Below are positions 26,663 through 35,933 of a stretch of 64,000 nucleotides of DNA, piece by piece. The translations under genes and the position numbers were made by a program. The notes under the pieces are model-generated. The model made no database searches. It was given only the letters and a program-made list of their open reading frames with translations, and had not been told where the DNA came from. Source of the DNA: JBHEBG01 sp046557915 (GTDB taxonomy: Bacteria > Bacteroidota > Bacteroidia > Flavobacteriales > Flavobacteriaceae); the NCBI RefSeq assembly GCF_046557915.1, contig NZ_JBHEBG010000002.1, forward strand, positions 186,001 to 250,000, written 5' to 3'. Within the stretch, counting starts at the first letter, position 1; each line of letters opens with the position of its first letter.

Positions 26663-27202
26663 TTATCTTTTTCTACAATAATGACTTTGAACCAATTGAT
26701 TAATATGTACCTCTGAAGAGCGCAGTTCAAAGTCAAGTTTATGGTCGAGTACCACAAAAAGCGGTATGCCTTCCCCGAGCACTATGGGAATTGTGGTGAT
26801 GATTAAATCATCTATTAGATCTTCCATTAAAAAATTCTGAATGGTTTTTCCACCATCTATATATAAGCCATAATATCCTTTTTGATGGATATGTTCAACT
26901 ACCTCTTGCATAGTGCCTTTTACCAAATATGCCTTGTTCTGATAATCTTTTGGTATTTCTTTTAGCGAATTACTAAGTACAAATACGGGCATTTTATATG
27001 GCCAATCCATGTTGAACCCACATACGGTCTCAAAAGTATTTCGGCCCATTACCATGGCATCAATCTGCGAATTAAACTTGTTGAAACCTAAATCTGATTT
27101 ATCTGGGTTTGGTATACTATATAGCCAATCAATCCCTCCATTTTTATCTGCAATATATCCGTCCAAGCTCGTCGCAATGAAAACGCTGTTTCTTTTTTTC
27201 AT
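26663..27202 (-). CDS. Dihydrofolate reductase family protein (RibD C-terminal domain)
   Basis: A cytoplasmic 179-residue NADPH-dependent reductase-fold protein. SLDGYIADKNGGIDWL near the N-terminus, the VMGRNTFETV block and VLGEGIPLF near the C-terminus are the standard signatures of the RibD_C/YyaP-type family. It is not the folate-pathway DHFR, which has a different active-site layout. Substrate unknown. It is monocistronic, with about 70 bases to the gene downstream on the same strand. Confidence 0.88.
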   Translation of the reverse strand: MKKRNSVFIATSLDGYIADKNGGIDWLYSIPNPDKSDLGFNKFNSQIDAMVMGRNTFETVCGFNMDWPYKMPVFVLSNSLKEIPKDYQNKAYLVKGTMQEVVEHIHQKGYYGLYIDGGKTIQNFLMEDLIDDLIITTIPIVLGEGIPLFVVLDHKLDFELRSSEVHINQLVQSHYCRKR

Positions 27203-27758
27203 GGTTTTAAATTACATAATTGTTTCGCAAACCCCGACAATCATCCAATTAATAATTTCACTTACTATGCCATTACAGTAACCCAAACCTTGAATCTTGG
27301 CGTTACCTATTGGATATTCCAAACTCTTTCATGATAAAGCATAAAGACCTTGACTGCGAAATGAAAACTATAATTGTTTTTGACGGTATTTGTCCAATAT
27401 TTTTCCATCCTTACATCGGTAGTCGGAATTGTTATTTTTACTTTGAGTTTCGAATCTATAAAAGCTGTAAATACTAATCCCGTTAAAAGCACACTCATAA
27501 TAGCATTGCAAAACGACAGGCCTAAAACCCCTTTGTAGCGGTTAGGGTTCTCCCCAAACCTACTTTGTGTATGGGTTCTTTTATTTGCTTAATCAATTCA
27601 AATTTCGGGGCACTTAAGTTTTCTTTCTATCTTAAATGGCTTAAAATCTCAAATAAACTATTCCTTAACTTAGACACAGAAAAGCTATATGAACATTGAT
27701 CATAATTCAGTTTCTTTTAGCCATTTTAAAAAGTGAGGTAAATCTGAATGTATAAAGA
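27203..27758 (+). other. Intergenic stretch with no convincing gene
   Basis: 556 bases separate the DHFR-like gene from the AraC regulator. On the minus strand a 34-codon open stretch (27522-27626) reads LSAPKFELIKQIKEPIHKVG and then GRTLTATKGF before a stop. It looks like the C-terminus of a protein but has no start codon and a stop just upstream. A 63-codon frame at 27307-27498 (minus) starts with a hydrophobic segment, but overlaps the same region in another frame and has no visible start context. These may be remains of a lost gene. Nothing else is clear apart from the probable promoter region of the downstream regulator. Confidence 0.35.
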
Positions 27759-28916
27759 ATGGATTTGATATTCGCAATCGGTGCTTTTCAGGCAATTTTT
27801 ATGGTATTACTTGTAATTACCAAAAAGAACAGAAGTAGGGCAGATATTCCATTAATAGTATACCTAAGCATTACTGCTATACAATTTGGTTTTTATGTTT
27901 ATTTCAACAACTATACCACCACAAGTAATTTTTTAGCCATATGGGCAACCGGACTACACCTTCTATACGGGCCTTTAATGCATTTCTATATAATCGAATT
28001 AATAATAAAGAAGTCTAAAAAAATTATTTGGTTTGCAAAGCACTTGGTTATCTTCTTTATTTGGGGGTTTGTATATAACTTACCAAACTTTTTTGATCTT
28101 AACTTCGACATGTACGTTCAAAATGGTTTTTTAAGGTTGTCCGGTACATCCCCGTTATTCATAAGTTTATTTAGCTACAGTGCTATTCTATCCGGAGGCG
28201 GATATTCTATTTGGAATCTTGTTATTTTACATAAATATCGCAAAGGCCTAAAAATCAATTATTCCTCTATAGATCAAGTTAATCTGAACTGGGTCAGCAA
28301 TTGGGCTTACTTGTTTTTATTTTCTTTCCTGGTAATATTCGCTGTAAGTCTAATGCCTGTTAGCCAGTATTTTGTCAAAATAAGTATAGCCGTTTCGGTT
28401 ACAACAGTTATTACGTACATCGGTTTTTCTGGGTACAAACAAACAAATATTTTTTTTGATGGAATAGGATCAAAACTTAACGAATCTCGTAATTCCGGCA
28501 CGGGTGAACCAAATTCATTATCAGAAAAAATAAGATATTCAAAATCTGGACCTTCAAATAAGAATAGCTCAGAATTGATTGATATGTTGGAAAACACCAT
28601 GAATGTTAAGAAACCCTATCTTAATGAAGATTTATCCCTTTACGACCTTGCCGAAGAAATAGGTGTATCGAGGCAAATATTATCGCAACTTATCAACGAT
28701 AATTACAAAAAGACATTTTATGAATTTATTAATGACTATAGGGTTAAAGAGGCACAGCGAATTATTGAGACTGATATTTCAAACCATTTAAAGATAGCGG
28801 CTATAGGTTTTGATGCCGGATTTCGGTCTAGGTCCACTTTCTACAAGTTTTTTAAAAAAAACATTGGGGTCACACCCGTTGAGTATCGTAAAAAAAACGG
28901 TGCGTCAAAAGAATAA
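27759..28916 (+). CDS. Membrane-anchored AraC family transcriptional regulator
   Basis: A 385-residue regulator with about seven hydrophobic segments in residues 1-225 and a C-terminal AraC DNA-binding domain at about 285-385. The DNA-binding part has LYDLAEEIGVSRQILSQLI as the first HTH and AAIGFDAGFRSRSTFYKFF as the second, then VTPVEYR. This polytopic AraC layout is common in Bacteroidota and suggests sensing at or in the membrane. The gene immediately downstream, the HELLGH membrane protein at 29091, is the most likely target by position, though 174 bases separate them. Confidence 0.9.
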   Translation: MDLIFAIGAFQAIFMVLLVITKKNRSRADIPLIVYLSITAIQFGFYVYFNNYTTTSNFLAIWATGLHLLYGPLMHFYIIELIIKKSKKIIWFAKHLVIFFIWGFVYNLPNFFDLNFDMYVQNGFLRLSGTSPLFISLFSYSAILSGGGYSIWNLVILHKYRKGLKINYSSIDQVNLNWVSNWAYLFLFSFLVIFAVSLMPVSQYFVKISIAVSVTTVITYIGFSGYKQTNIFFDGIGSKLNESRNSGTGEPNSLSEKIRYSKSGPSNKNSSELIDMLENTMNVKKPYLNEDLSLYDLAEEIGVSRQILSQLINDNYKKTFYEFINDYRVKEAQRIIETDISNHLKIAAIGFDAGFRSRSTFYKFFKKNIGVTPVEYRKKNGASKE

Positions 28917-29090
28917 TTATTTTGTCCGTTCGGTTCAGGACGGACAGTTACTTCCTATTCATAATATACATTTACCAAGCTTTCTATTTGAAGGAGGGAT
29001 GCTAAACACTAGCATTTAGATATACTCTTGGATTAAGTAATTGAAAATGAAATCATCCTAAATATAGCCGATGACTCAAAATTTCTATTT

Positions 29091-29888
29091 ATGAATAAAA
29101 AAATCGATTTATTGTACATCATTCTTTTGACTGGTTTATGCTGGTCACTGCTAATTGTTGGTCATGAACTATTAGGACATGGTGGGGCGGTTCTTATTGT
29201 TGGAGGCACGCCAATTTCTGTGGATGCCATGTATTTTGATCAGGACATTTCAGGGGTAACGTTTTGGCAAGAAAAATTTGTTAGGGCCAATGGCTCTTTT
29301 ATCAATATTATTTTTGCCATAATTGCGGCATTTTGGATTTCGAGATTACGAAACAAATCAACTTGGTTGGGTTACTTGTTATGGCTTATAATAATGATGA
29401 ATTGTTTTCAAGCAGGAAACTACATAGCCTTTGGCAAGTTTATAAGTCCGGGAATGGATTGGGCAATGATTCTCAACGACCTGGAGCCTGCACTTTTGTG
29501 GGGAATACTCGAAATGTGTTTGGGGGTATCCCTGATTGTTTTCGGTTTTTATTATGGAAGAAAATATCACTACCATTTTCTAGATTCTAAATCTTCCCAT
29601 ATAAAGCAGCGATTTAAAATTTTTGGTATTCCCGTTCTTACTGCCACGCTTATTTCAGTATCTGCAGCTTTAATTATGCCCACGGACGACCGATTGTTAA
29701 TGATATGGGGAGGTGTAGGCAATTCTCTGTTTTTTCTAACCGGAATGCTGGTACTAGTATTTATTCCCTCCTCCAAAGAAAAAATAAAAGAGGTTTCCTC
29801 TTTCGAAGGAAATCGCCGTTTACTTATTGCATCCGTTATACTAATGGGCTTCTATCTCTTTGTTATGAGTCCGGGGATCACTTTTTAG
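29091..29888 (+). CDS. Polytopic membrane protein with an HELLGH motif
   Basis: A 265-residue integral membrane protein with about six hydrophobic segments (for example 7-23, 68-85, 92-110, 135-155, 185-205, 215-235). The end of the first helix carries HELLGHGG at 25-32. This resembles the zinc site of M50 site-2 proteases, which is HExxH, but here one extra residue separates Glu26 from the second His (H-E-x-x-x-H). It is therefore not a canonical HExxH. No clear second metal-binding motif (such as NxxPxxxxDG) is present. It could be a degenerate intramembrane protease relative or an unrelated membrane protein. It follows a membrane AraC regulator on the same strand. Confidence 0.6.
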   Translation: MNKKIDLLYIILLTGLCWSLLIVGHELLGHGGAVLIVGGTPISVDAMYFDQDISGVTFWQEKFVRANGSFINIIFAIIAAFWISRLRNKSTWLGYLLWLIIMMNCFQAGNYIAFGKFISPGMDWAMILNDLEPALLWGILEMCLGVSLIVFGFYYGRKYHYHFLDSKSSHIKQRFKIFGIPVLTATLISVSAALIMPTDDRLLMIWGGVGNSLFFLTGMLVLVFIPSSKEKIKEVSSFEGNRRLLIASVILMGFYLFVMSPGITF

Positions 29889-29899
29889 CATAGAAAAAG

Positions 29900-29935
29900 G
29901 TAAAAAGTTATCGTTTTGCAGGGAAGAAAACGATA
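29900..29935 (-). terminator. Candidate intrinsic terminator of the GH31 gene
   Basis: A 9-bp perfect inverted repeat (TATCGTTTT at 29909-29917, AAAACGATA at 29927-29935, loop of nine) is followed on the minus strand by ACTTTTTACC. It lies 57 bases past the end of the minus-strand glycosidase gene. The U-tract is short, so termination strength is uncertain. Confidence 0.45.
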
Positions 29936-29991
29936 GGAGACCCTAAAATGTTAGGGTTAAATGGCGGCCTGAGAGTCAAAGTTTGGTAGGT

Positions 29992-31608
29992 CTACTTTTT
30001 GGTGAAATAGGGCAAGCGACTAAGCGGGACTTCAACTTCAACCGTTCTACCACCTCTAAACACTTTACCGTCATCCGCTTTCCATTTGCCTTTGGGTAAA
30101 ACTACTTTTCGTGTACGCGCTCCCTTTTTAATCACCGGCGCTACCAAAATATGGTCGCCAAGCATAAACTGGTCCTTAATGCGCTCATATCCGCTATTGG
30201 GATAGGCCAAGGCCAAGGGTTTTACAATGGGTTCACCAGTTTTTGAAGCTTCTTCCGCCAAATCTAGAAACAGACTTCCCATTTTAGTATGCAGTAGAGC
30301 AGCTTCTAGACATAACTGGTTATTTTCTTTAGACAAGACCCGCCACGGTGCCACAGAGAATTGCATCATGGGCATTAATGCATGCACTTGGGCCGAACGT
30401 ACTACCAATTCTTCATCTATGGTCATCGAATTTTGAAAAGACTGATATTCACCACCACCAATCATATCAGGACAGGTATAGGCATAGCCCATCATACTTT
30501 GGGACATAAGATCTGGAATAAGTTTTTGAAGGTCATCCCAATTATGGTGTTTATCCCTTAACCGTTGTGCCAAAGGTAATCCTGCCATTTTCCAGGAAGC
30601 CCGGTATTCATTCAAAGGGAACTGCAATCCTAGTTTTGCAAAGTAAGTGGTATGGTCGTTAGGACTGGCCTCCGACATATAGGACACAATACCGTCGGTA
30701 TAAAAATCGGAATCGCCCGCATCAAATTTAAAACCATCTACTCCGTATTCATCCATTAAGAAGTTTAACCTTTCTTCAAACCAAGCTTGCGCTCTTGGGT
30801 TGCTTAAGTCCAAGCAGGCGCTTGCCCCGTTCCACCACCGTATAATCGCTGCTTTGTTTTTTGTGTTGGCCCATAATACTTCTTGTGTTTTATCGGCATC
30901 TAACAGTAACATCCCTTCTTTGGCCAAATGTCTGAAAATTTCAGTATCCGCACTTACAAAAGGACATATCCATAGCATAACCTGGAACCCCATGGCATGG
31001 AGTTTTTTTATCATTCCTTTTGGATCCTTAAACCGGCGTGGTGAAAACTCCCAAGTACCGTAACTTTCTTGCCAATTATCATCTATCATCAATACCCCCG
31101 GTGGGTACCCTTCATTTATTATTGCTTGAGCATATTTTAAAATATCGTCTTCGTTTTGGTTATACGTCAACTCTATCCAAGTGTTGTATTGTGGTTTTGT
31201 AAACAACAGCTGCTCAGGAATTTTACCATTGGGGGGAAAGTACTTGGTAACGGCATAATTATAGGCATCTCGTAAATTATTACCGGCAGTCCCAAATTCA
31301 ATTTTACCCTTCCGGGAGCTAACCGTTATGGTTCCGTCTTCAAAAGAATACTTTATGGGAGATTCACTCCATACGTATCTTCCCTTACTAGATAATAGCA
31401 AAGGCTGTGCTTGGTTTCCCTTGTTATCTCCCCAAAGATCATAACTGGCAACGGTCTCGGAGTCGTAAGGCGTTTTATGACCAATGGCGCTAAGACCTCC
31501 CCACCAATATTCCCCTGATAGTATGGTTATCTCAACTTCTTCTTTATTTTGGGGAAAAGCCTTAAAGACTATGGTAAGAATAAATGAAACTAAAAGTATC
31601 TTTCTCAT
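29992..31608 (-). CDS. Glycoside hydrolase family 31 enzyme
   Basis: An exported 538-residue glycosidase with signal peptide RKILLVSFILTIVFKAFPQ. The catalytic (beta/alpha)8 barrel carries the nucleophile Asp296 in DGFKFDAGDSDFY (GH31 KxD motif). The preceding barrel strands are GVLMIDDNWQ and QVMLWICPFVS, and the C-terminal beta-sandwich is present (KGARTRKVVLPKGKW). The FKFDAGD variant and moderate length are closer to the GH31 group that includes bacterial alpha-galactosidases and animal MYORG than to classical alpha-glucosidase. Substrate is therefore left open. It is a single gene with no SusCD pair or other glycosidase beside it. Confidence 0.9.
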   Translation of the reverse strand: MRKILLVSFILTIVFKAFPQNKEEVEITILSGEYWWGGLSAIGHKTPYDSETVASYDLWGDNKGNQAQPLLLSSKGRYVWSESPIKYSFEDGTITVSSRKGKIEFGTAGNNLRDAYNYAVTKYFPPNGKIPEQLLFTKPQYNTWIELTYNQNEDDILKYAQAIINEGYPPGVLMIDDNWQESYGTWEFSPRRFKDPKGMIKKLHAMGFQVMLWICPFVSADTEIFRHLAKEGMLLLDADKTQEVLWANTKNKAAIIRWWNGASACLDLSNPRAQAWFEERLNFLMDEYGVDGFKFDAGDSDFYTDGIVSYMSEASPNDHTTYFAKLGLQFPLNEYRASWKMAGLPLAQRLRDKHHNWDDLQKLIPDLMSQSMMGYAYTCPDMIGGGEYQSFQNSMTIDEELVVRSAQVHALMPMMQFSVAPWRVLSKENNQLCLEAALLHTKMGSLFLDLAEEASKTGEPIVKPLALAYPNSGYERIKDQFMLGDHILVAPVIKKGARTRKVVLPKGKWKADDGKVFRGGRTVEVEVPLSRLPYFTKK

Positions 31609-31757
31609 GGTTTTTTCTGTTCAGAAGACCAAAGACGAAATTATCAAAAAATCTATGCTACTCTAGTCTACTTTCAAATATATGGTAATCCGGTAGAATA
31701 ATGAAATTGTTTAATTGCGAATCTATATCTTGTGGTATTGTTTAATTATCCCTAGTT

Positions 31758-32294
31758 ATGAAAAACTTATTGCTAATAATGGTAGTTGTATTTTGTTCGG
31801 TGATCCTGAATGGGCAAACTGAAATTATTCCAAAAACGACCTTTACCAAAATGTATTTACCCGTTTGGCTTACCGCCAGTGAGCACTGTTTGGAAGTTGC
31901 CAAAACAATGCCGGAAGAATTGTACACCTATAAGCCAACCGCTGTAAGTAAGTCTTTTGGAGAGCAAATGGTCCATATTGGATATACGGTAGAGTTACTT
32001 ACCAAACGGTACGTGCAGGGTATGGAAGTTACACCAAATGCTCCCGATGCTTCAAAAATGACAAAGGCCGAGATTCTTAAATTACTAGAAAACGGATTTG
32101 AATACACTACCAACGTTATTAACACCATTGAACAGGATCAATTGGATGAAACTTGCGTAATGTACCATAGTGGCAATACCGTAAGTAGGGCATTTGCCTT
32201 TTTTTATGTCCAAGATCATATGACGAACCATAGGGCCAAGGCAAACTTGTACCTGCGTATGAATAGTATAAAACCACCAGAGTATACCTGGTGA
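31758..32294 (+). CDS. Exported DinB family protein
   Basis: A 178-residue protein with a signal peptide (LLLIMVVVFCSVILNGQ) followed by a DinB/YfiT-type four-helix bundle. Histidines in the positions expected for the metal-binding triad are His41 (SEHCLE), one in MVHIGY and one in QDHMTNHRAK. DinB-fold proteins in other bacteria include bacillithiol transferases and metal-dependent enzymes; the exported form has no known role. It sits between oppositely oriented genes, so it is probably monocistronic. A TATATCTTG stretch about 30 bases upstream may be part of its promoter. Confidence 0.82.
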   Translation: MKNLLLIMVVVFCSVILNGQTEIIPKTTFTKMYLPVWLTASEHCLEVAKTMPEELYTYKPTAVSKSFGEQMVHIGYTVELLTKRYVQGMEVTPNAPDASKMTKAEILKLLENGFEYTTNVINTIEQDQLDETCVMYHSGNTVSRAFAFFYVQDHMTNHRAKANLYLRMNSIKPPEYTW

Positions 32295-32308
32295 TACATA
32301 AGGAGGTG

Positions 32309-32719
32309 CTATCTCCGGAGCGCTAATTTTCCCCCGATCCATGCCATGGGAATATAGGCGCCAACAACATCAATAATGGCAAACCAGGTAGGAGAGGGGA
32401 GTAAGAAAATATTTATGATACCTCCGATTAGGAAAAAAACGCCTATGGCCAAAGCAAATTTCATTTTATGGTTTGCCGCAATTATTGCCGCTAAGACAGC
32501 TCCTACAAGGGTTCCCAAGGCATGAGCCAAAAAAGGGAATATAAAATGTTTAGGTTCAAACAAATGCATAGATGATTTTAGGCCTTCCATTGTAGTGACA
32601 TCCGCACCTTCCGGAGGAGGAATAATGGAACCACTTATCATAATGATGCCCATGTTGACAATACTGCCAAGGACCAGCCCTATGAGCACCGCCAAGATAT
32701 TTTTAAGTGTTCTGTTCAT
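32309..32719 (-). CDS. Small membrane protein, four predicted helices
   Basis: A 136-residue hydrophobic protein with four transmembrane segments at about 8-30, 60-80, 87-107 and 112-130. The first loop contains a proline-rich SGSIIPPPEGADV and the second helix HALGTLVGAVLAAII has small-residue packing. It resembles uncharacterised membrane proteins widespread in Bacteroidota. I cannot give a function. It converges with the DinB gene (14 bases between their ends). Confidence 0.7.
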   Translation of the reverse strand: MNRTLKNILAVLIGLVLGSIVNMGIIMISGSIIPPPEGADVTTMEGLKSSMHLFEPKHFIFPFLAHALGTLVGAVLAAIIAANHKMKFALAIGVFFLIGGIINIFLLPSPTWFAIIDVVGAYIPMAWIGGKLALRR

Positions 32720-32869
32720 GGTTGGTTTTTATTTTGTTCGATTAAGCCAACCAATTGATATGGTTGATAGACCAAGATAATCAAAGAAACCTATCCTTGC
32801 CATAATCTACTTTACAAATGAGTGCTTGCACCTTCCAAGATGCTATTTTACAAACAGAGGCGAGTTTGT

Positions 32870-33778
32870 TCAAACCTCACCTTTGTTTTTGGTACTTATC
32901 AATATCCCGGAAAAGATTAGAATGGCACTGTATAAGTGATTGATGCCCAAGGATTCATTCAAAATGAAAAAAGCCAGAACACCACTAAAAAGAGGTAAAG
33001 TATAGTAAACCATCCCCGATTTGGTAGGGCCAATGAGTAAAACGGCCTTGTTCCAAAAAACATAGGCCAGCAAGGAGGCTGCTATCCCAACATATACCAG
33101 AGAAAGTATGGTGTTAGTATCGTAATGGACCTCTGGTACAAAGGTGGTTTCCAACAAATAGAACGGCAGCAACATCAACAAACCAAGGGTAAAAGTGGTG
33201 AACTGAAATGAATACAAACCCACTTCCTTAGGTTTCTGCTTTAATAAAATACTGTAAACTGCAAAAATAATAGCGGCTACAAGCATCCAAATATCGCCCA
33301 TAGAGAAACTTAGTTCCAATAAAACAGCTAATGAACCTTTGGTGATAATTAAACTAACCCCTAGAAACACAAGGATTATACCCAATACTTTGGCAAGGGT
33401 TATTTTCTCTTTATAATAAAACCTAGAAATTATAATAATGAAAATTGGAAAACTTATTGAAATCAAGGATAGATTTAGCGCGGAGGTAGTTCTACCTGCC
33501 ATATAGAGTAGTGTGTTGAAAGCGGTAACTCCAAAAAAAGAAGTTACCAACAAGTAACCCATTTTCTTTTTTAAAAATGGCCAATCTCGCATAAATTGTC
33601 GTAGCGCAAAGGGGGTCAGTACCAATAGAGCAATCACCCACCTCCAAAAGGCCAAAGAAACCGGAGGTATGGTTTCGGATAAGTCTCGTGCCACAATAAA
33701 ATTACCAGACCATAGGGCAGTGGCGAGTAGGGCAAACACATATCCTTTAGAATTATTACGGCCGTAATTGGTGTTCAA
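32870..33778 (-). CDS. EamA family transporter (drug/metabolite transporter superfamily)
   Basis: A 302-residue inner-membrane protein made of two EamA repeats, ten predicted helices in all. The first repeat begins YVFALLATALWSGNFIVAR and the second GDIWMLVAAIIFAVYSILL, the standard DMT pattern. Members export amino acids, nucleobases or other metabolites; the substrate is unknown. The frame opens at a TTG (33776-33778). The next possible starts are a GTG 13 codons in and an ATG about 62 codons in, which would remove the first helix, so the TTG or the GTG is the likely start. It is a single gene. Confidence 0.88.
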   Translation of the reverse strand: MNTNYGRNNSKGYVFALLATALWSGNFIVARDLSETIPPVSLAFWRWVIALLVLTPFALRQFMRDWPFLKKKMGYLLVTSFFGVTAFNTLLYMAGRTTSALNLSLISISFPIFIIIISRFYYKEKITLAKVLGIILVFLGVSLIITKGSLAVLLELSFSMGDIWMLVAAIIFAVYSILLKQKPKEVGLYSFQFTTFTLGLLMLLPFYLLETTFVPEVHYDTNTILSLVYVGIAASLLAYVFWNKAVLLIGPTKSGMVYYTLPLFSGVLAFFILNESLGINHLYSAILIFSGILISTKNKGEV

Positions 33779-33882
33779 GTGCTGGTTTGGTTACGGGATG
33801 CTGCCCAAAAAGTTATATGATCTAAAGATAGTCTTTTTTACATCCCATACTAGAGGAATACAATGATCCGCAGACTACAGCA

Positions 33883-34734
33883 CTATTCCTTGACGTTTAT
33901 GAGTACTGCCTCGCAACTTTTTAGATCAGAATTTAAAATCATGTTTTCCAAGGCCTCCCCATCTTTAATCTCTATAGAAACGGTATTGGGTGGAAACCTT
34001 CCAAGGTTATGGGCATACAAGAACAGATCGTTGGGCTTGGAGGCATCCAGTTCTAGCTCAAAATGTTCTTTTAGGTAAGTGAGGTGGTATTTAGAGACTA
34101 TTGCTTCGCCGTTGAGGTAAATGGACACTATATCTCCATCCTTTCGGCCATGGTCCCATAAACTAATTCGTATTTTTTCGCTCTCTACTTCCATTTCTTT
34201 GATATATGTAATCTTACGACCATCAAAAACATTTCTTATCACTGGTTTTTTGTCCGCGATAACTGGTTTGGCTGTTTGGGTTCGTGGCATTTTCTTTATG
34301 GTAAAGAAAGAAGTGGCGAATTTCGCAACCCTGTACTTGTCTTCTGGGAAAAGTTCAATACCGATCACCCTATAGTTATCACCCGTTGCCAGCGTTCTAT
34401 GTAATTTCACACCGCTTACAAATTTGTTGTTCTTAAAAATACCAAGCTCTTGCACTACCATATCATCTTTGGATAGATAGAATTTAATGCTTTTGTCTTT
34501 CGGTATATTTTTGGTCTTCCAAGCAATTTCTACAGGATCGGAAACATTCCATACGGTACTGCTGTTAGGCAGCGTAATTTTTATGGATGACGGAGCTATG
34601 TCCAATAGGTTATCCAGGTCGTTACCGCAAGAATTGGCATGTACGGGGGCAAGCTGAACTATTAGTATACCTATCAAAAAAAGGTATATTTTCTTCGATG
34701 TATTGATTTGGATAAAATTAGTGATGGTCTTCAT
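33883..34734 (-). CDS. Exported two-domain beta-sandwich protein (Kre9/KNH-like N-terminal domain)
   Basis: A 283-residue secreted protein; the signal peptide is about 15-33 (KIYLFLIGILIVQLAPVHA). Residues about 50-145 match the Ser-Thr-rich GPI-anchored/Kre9-KNH-like fold, in the order ITLPNSSTVWNVSDPVEIAW, IKFYLSKDDM and then YRVIGIELF. A proline- and basic-rich linker follows. The C-terminal domain (about 175-270) has DGDIVSIYLNGEAIV and LFLYAHNLGRFPPNTVSIEI, a block common in flavobacterial secreted proteins. Role unknown; both domains are of the adhesion or binding type, not enzymatic. It is monocistronic. Confidence 0.7.
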   Translation of the reverse strand: MKTITNFIQINTSKKIYLFLIGILIVQLAPVHANSCGNDLDNLLDIAPSSIKITLPNSSTVWNVSDPVEIAWKTKNIPKDKSIKFYLSKDDMVVQELGIFKNNKFVSGVKLHRTLATGDNYRVIGIELFPEDKYRVAKFATSFFTIKKMPRTQTAKPVIADKKPVIRNVFDGRKITYIKEMEVESEKIRISLWDHGRKDGDIVSIYLNGEAIVSKYHLTYLKEHFELELDASKPNDLFLYAHNLGRFPPNTVSIEIKDGEALENMILNSDLKSCEAVLINVKE

Positions 34735-34856
34735 AATGAATCAAAATAATAACACCGAGCTTCTCTAATCTATGCATTACACTGAATATCAGGGGTCTTA
34801 TTGTATAGTCTACGACCTACTCGGTTATTACAGAAACGAAAAATCAACCCTCATAT

Positions 34857-34870
34857 TGTGATGTGTCACA
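34857..34870. promoter_or_regulatory. Short palindrome upstream of the Kre9-like gene
   Basis: TGTGA-TGTG-TCACA is a perfect 5-bp inverted repeat in the 215-base gap between two minus-strand genes, about 125 bases upstream of the start at 34734. It resembles a CRP half-site pair, but the spacer is four bases instead of six. Possible operator only. Confidence 0.2.
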
Positions 34871-34949
34871 GAAGCATCAATAGTTGGTTTTAAGGAGGTT
34901 ACATGCTTTGGCCCACAAAATTGTTTCTTGTAGGTCTAAGGGAAGACTT

Positions 34950-35891
34950 CTAGGGAAGGGGCAGGGAAGCCCTTTTTTTGTATTTCTTGTAAATGGGCTT
35001 AAAGGGGATATAGAAAATATCTACTTGTGGACTTTCTAAGCTTTTACTACTGGAAAAAAATAAGACCTTACCTCTTTTTGCCAAATAGGGCGACAGATCA
35101 CTGCCAGATGTGTTTAATTCCTCTAGATGCTGGGGTTTGGTCCAAAGACCATTCATTTTAAAGCTTATATAGAGATCTCCGTAGGAAGAGATATTCTGCG
35201 ATCTTTGTGAGGCTTCAAAGATCAGTAGATCTCCCTTCGGGTTTATTTCGAGGTTCCATTCCCCCATGGGAGAATTAATAATATTTCCCAAATTAACGGG
35301 GACGTGGAGTCCTTTTTTGTCTTTTTTAGCAAAGTACAGATCGCCTTGGCCATAACCATTGGATCTAGTGGAGGCAAAATATAGGTTTCCCCATTTATCC
35401 GTTCTTGGGCTGTACTCATCTTTATGTGAATTTATACTATCGTTTAGCCTTACTGGCTTTCCCCACTGGCCTTTTTTATCCTTTTGCACCTTCCATATAT
35501 CGGCGGATACCTCTTGGTCGCCTGCTGGTCTCCTGGAAATGAAGAACAAAGTTTTTCCGTCTTTGGTAAGGAAGGGATCGCTATCGTCATAAGTCCCGGA
35601 AAAGGCCGCTAATACCGGGGTTGTCCATTTGGAGTTTTTACGTAATGTATAGAAAATGGCGCTTTTACTATGAGGAGTACCCCATTTATCCATGCTTCTG
35701 GCAAAATAGGCCTCTTTCCCCGAGAGTGAAAAGCTAATGCCATATTCCACGGCACCTGTGGAAATTTTCCCATGTTCAAAAATGCTTATGGCCTGAGTAT
35801 CATTTTTGGCAATTTGTGCAGATATGGCACCAAATTTAAAAAACAATAGCACTAAAACCAGTGTAGCACATTTTTTGTTCACATAGCGCAT
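34950..35891 (-). CDS. PD40 (WD40-like beta-propeller) exported protein
   Basis: A 313-residue secreted protein from the ATG at 35889-35891; the frame can open three codons earlier at a TTG. Signal peptide: KKCATLVLVLLFFKFGAISA. The mature part holds about five TolB-like PD40 blades with the motif pattern D.G..LYFAS.R..G.GD. One example is RTDKWGNLYFASTRSNGYGQ followed by GDLYFAKKD; another is DPFLTKDGKTLFFISRR. Such proteins act as binding scaffolds, for example OmpA-linked propellers in Bacteroidota or TolB itself. No catalytic domain follows, so a binding role is the safest inference. Confidence 0.82.
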   Translation of the reverse strand: MRYVNKKCATLVLVLLFFKFGAISAQIAKNDTQAISIFEHGKISTGAVEYGISFSLSGKEAYFARSMDKWGTPHSKSAIFYTLRKNSKWTTPVLAAFSGTYDDSDPFLTKDGKTLFFISRRPAGDQEVSADIWKVQKDKKGQWGKPVRLNDSINSHKDEYSPRTDKWGNLYFASTRSNGYGQGDLYFAKKDKKGLHVPVNLGNIINSPMGEWNLEINPKGDLLIFEASQRSQNISSYGDLYISFKMNGLWTKPQHLEELNTSGSDLSPYLAKRGKVLFFSSSKSLESPQVDIFYIPFKPIYKKYKKRASLPLP

Positions 35892-35933
35892 TACGTACAA
35901 TATTTATGACAGAAAGTTAAGTACCCTAATATT

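Noticed and set aside
27307..27498. 63-codon minus-strand frame with a hydrophobic N-terminus.
   Set aside because: It overlaps another protein-like fragment in a different frame, has no start context, and matches no family I know.
29114..29189. Calling the membrane protein at 29091 an M50 zinc protease.
   Set aside because: HELLGH does not have HExxH spacing, and no third-ligand motif is visible.
34857..34870. CRP-like operator TGTGA-N4-TCACA.
   Set aside because: The spacer is four bases, not the six of CRP sites, and only one copy is present; kept as a weak palindrome only.
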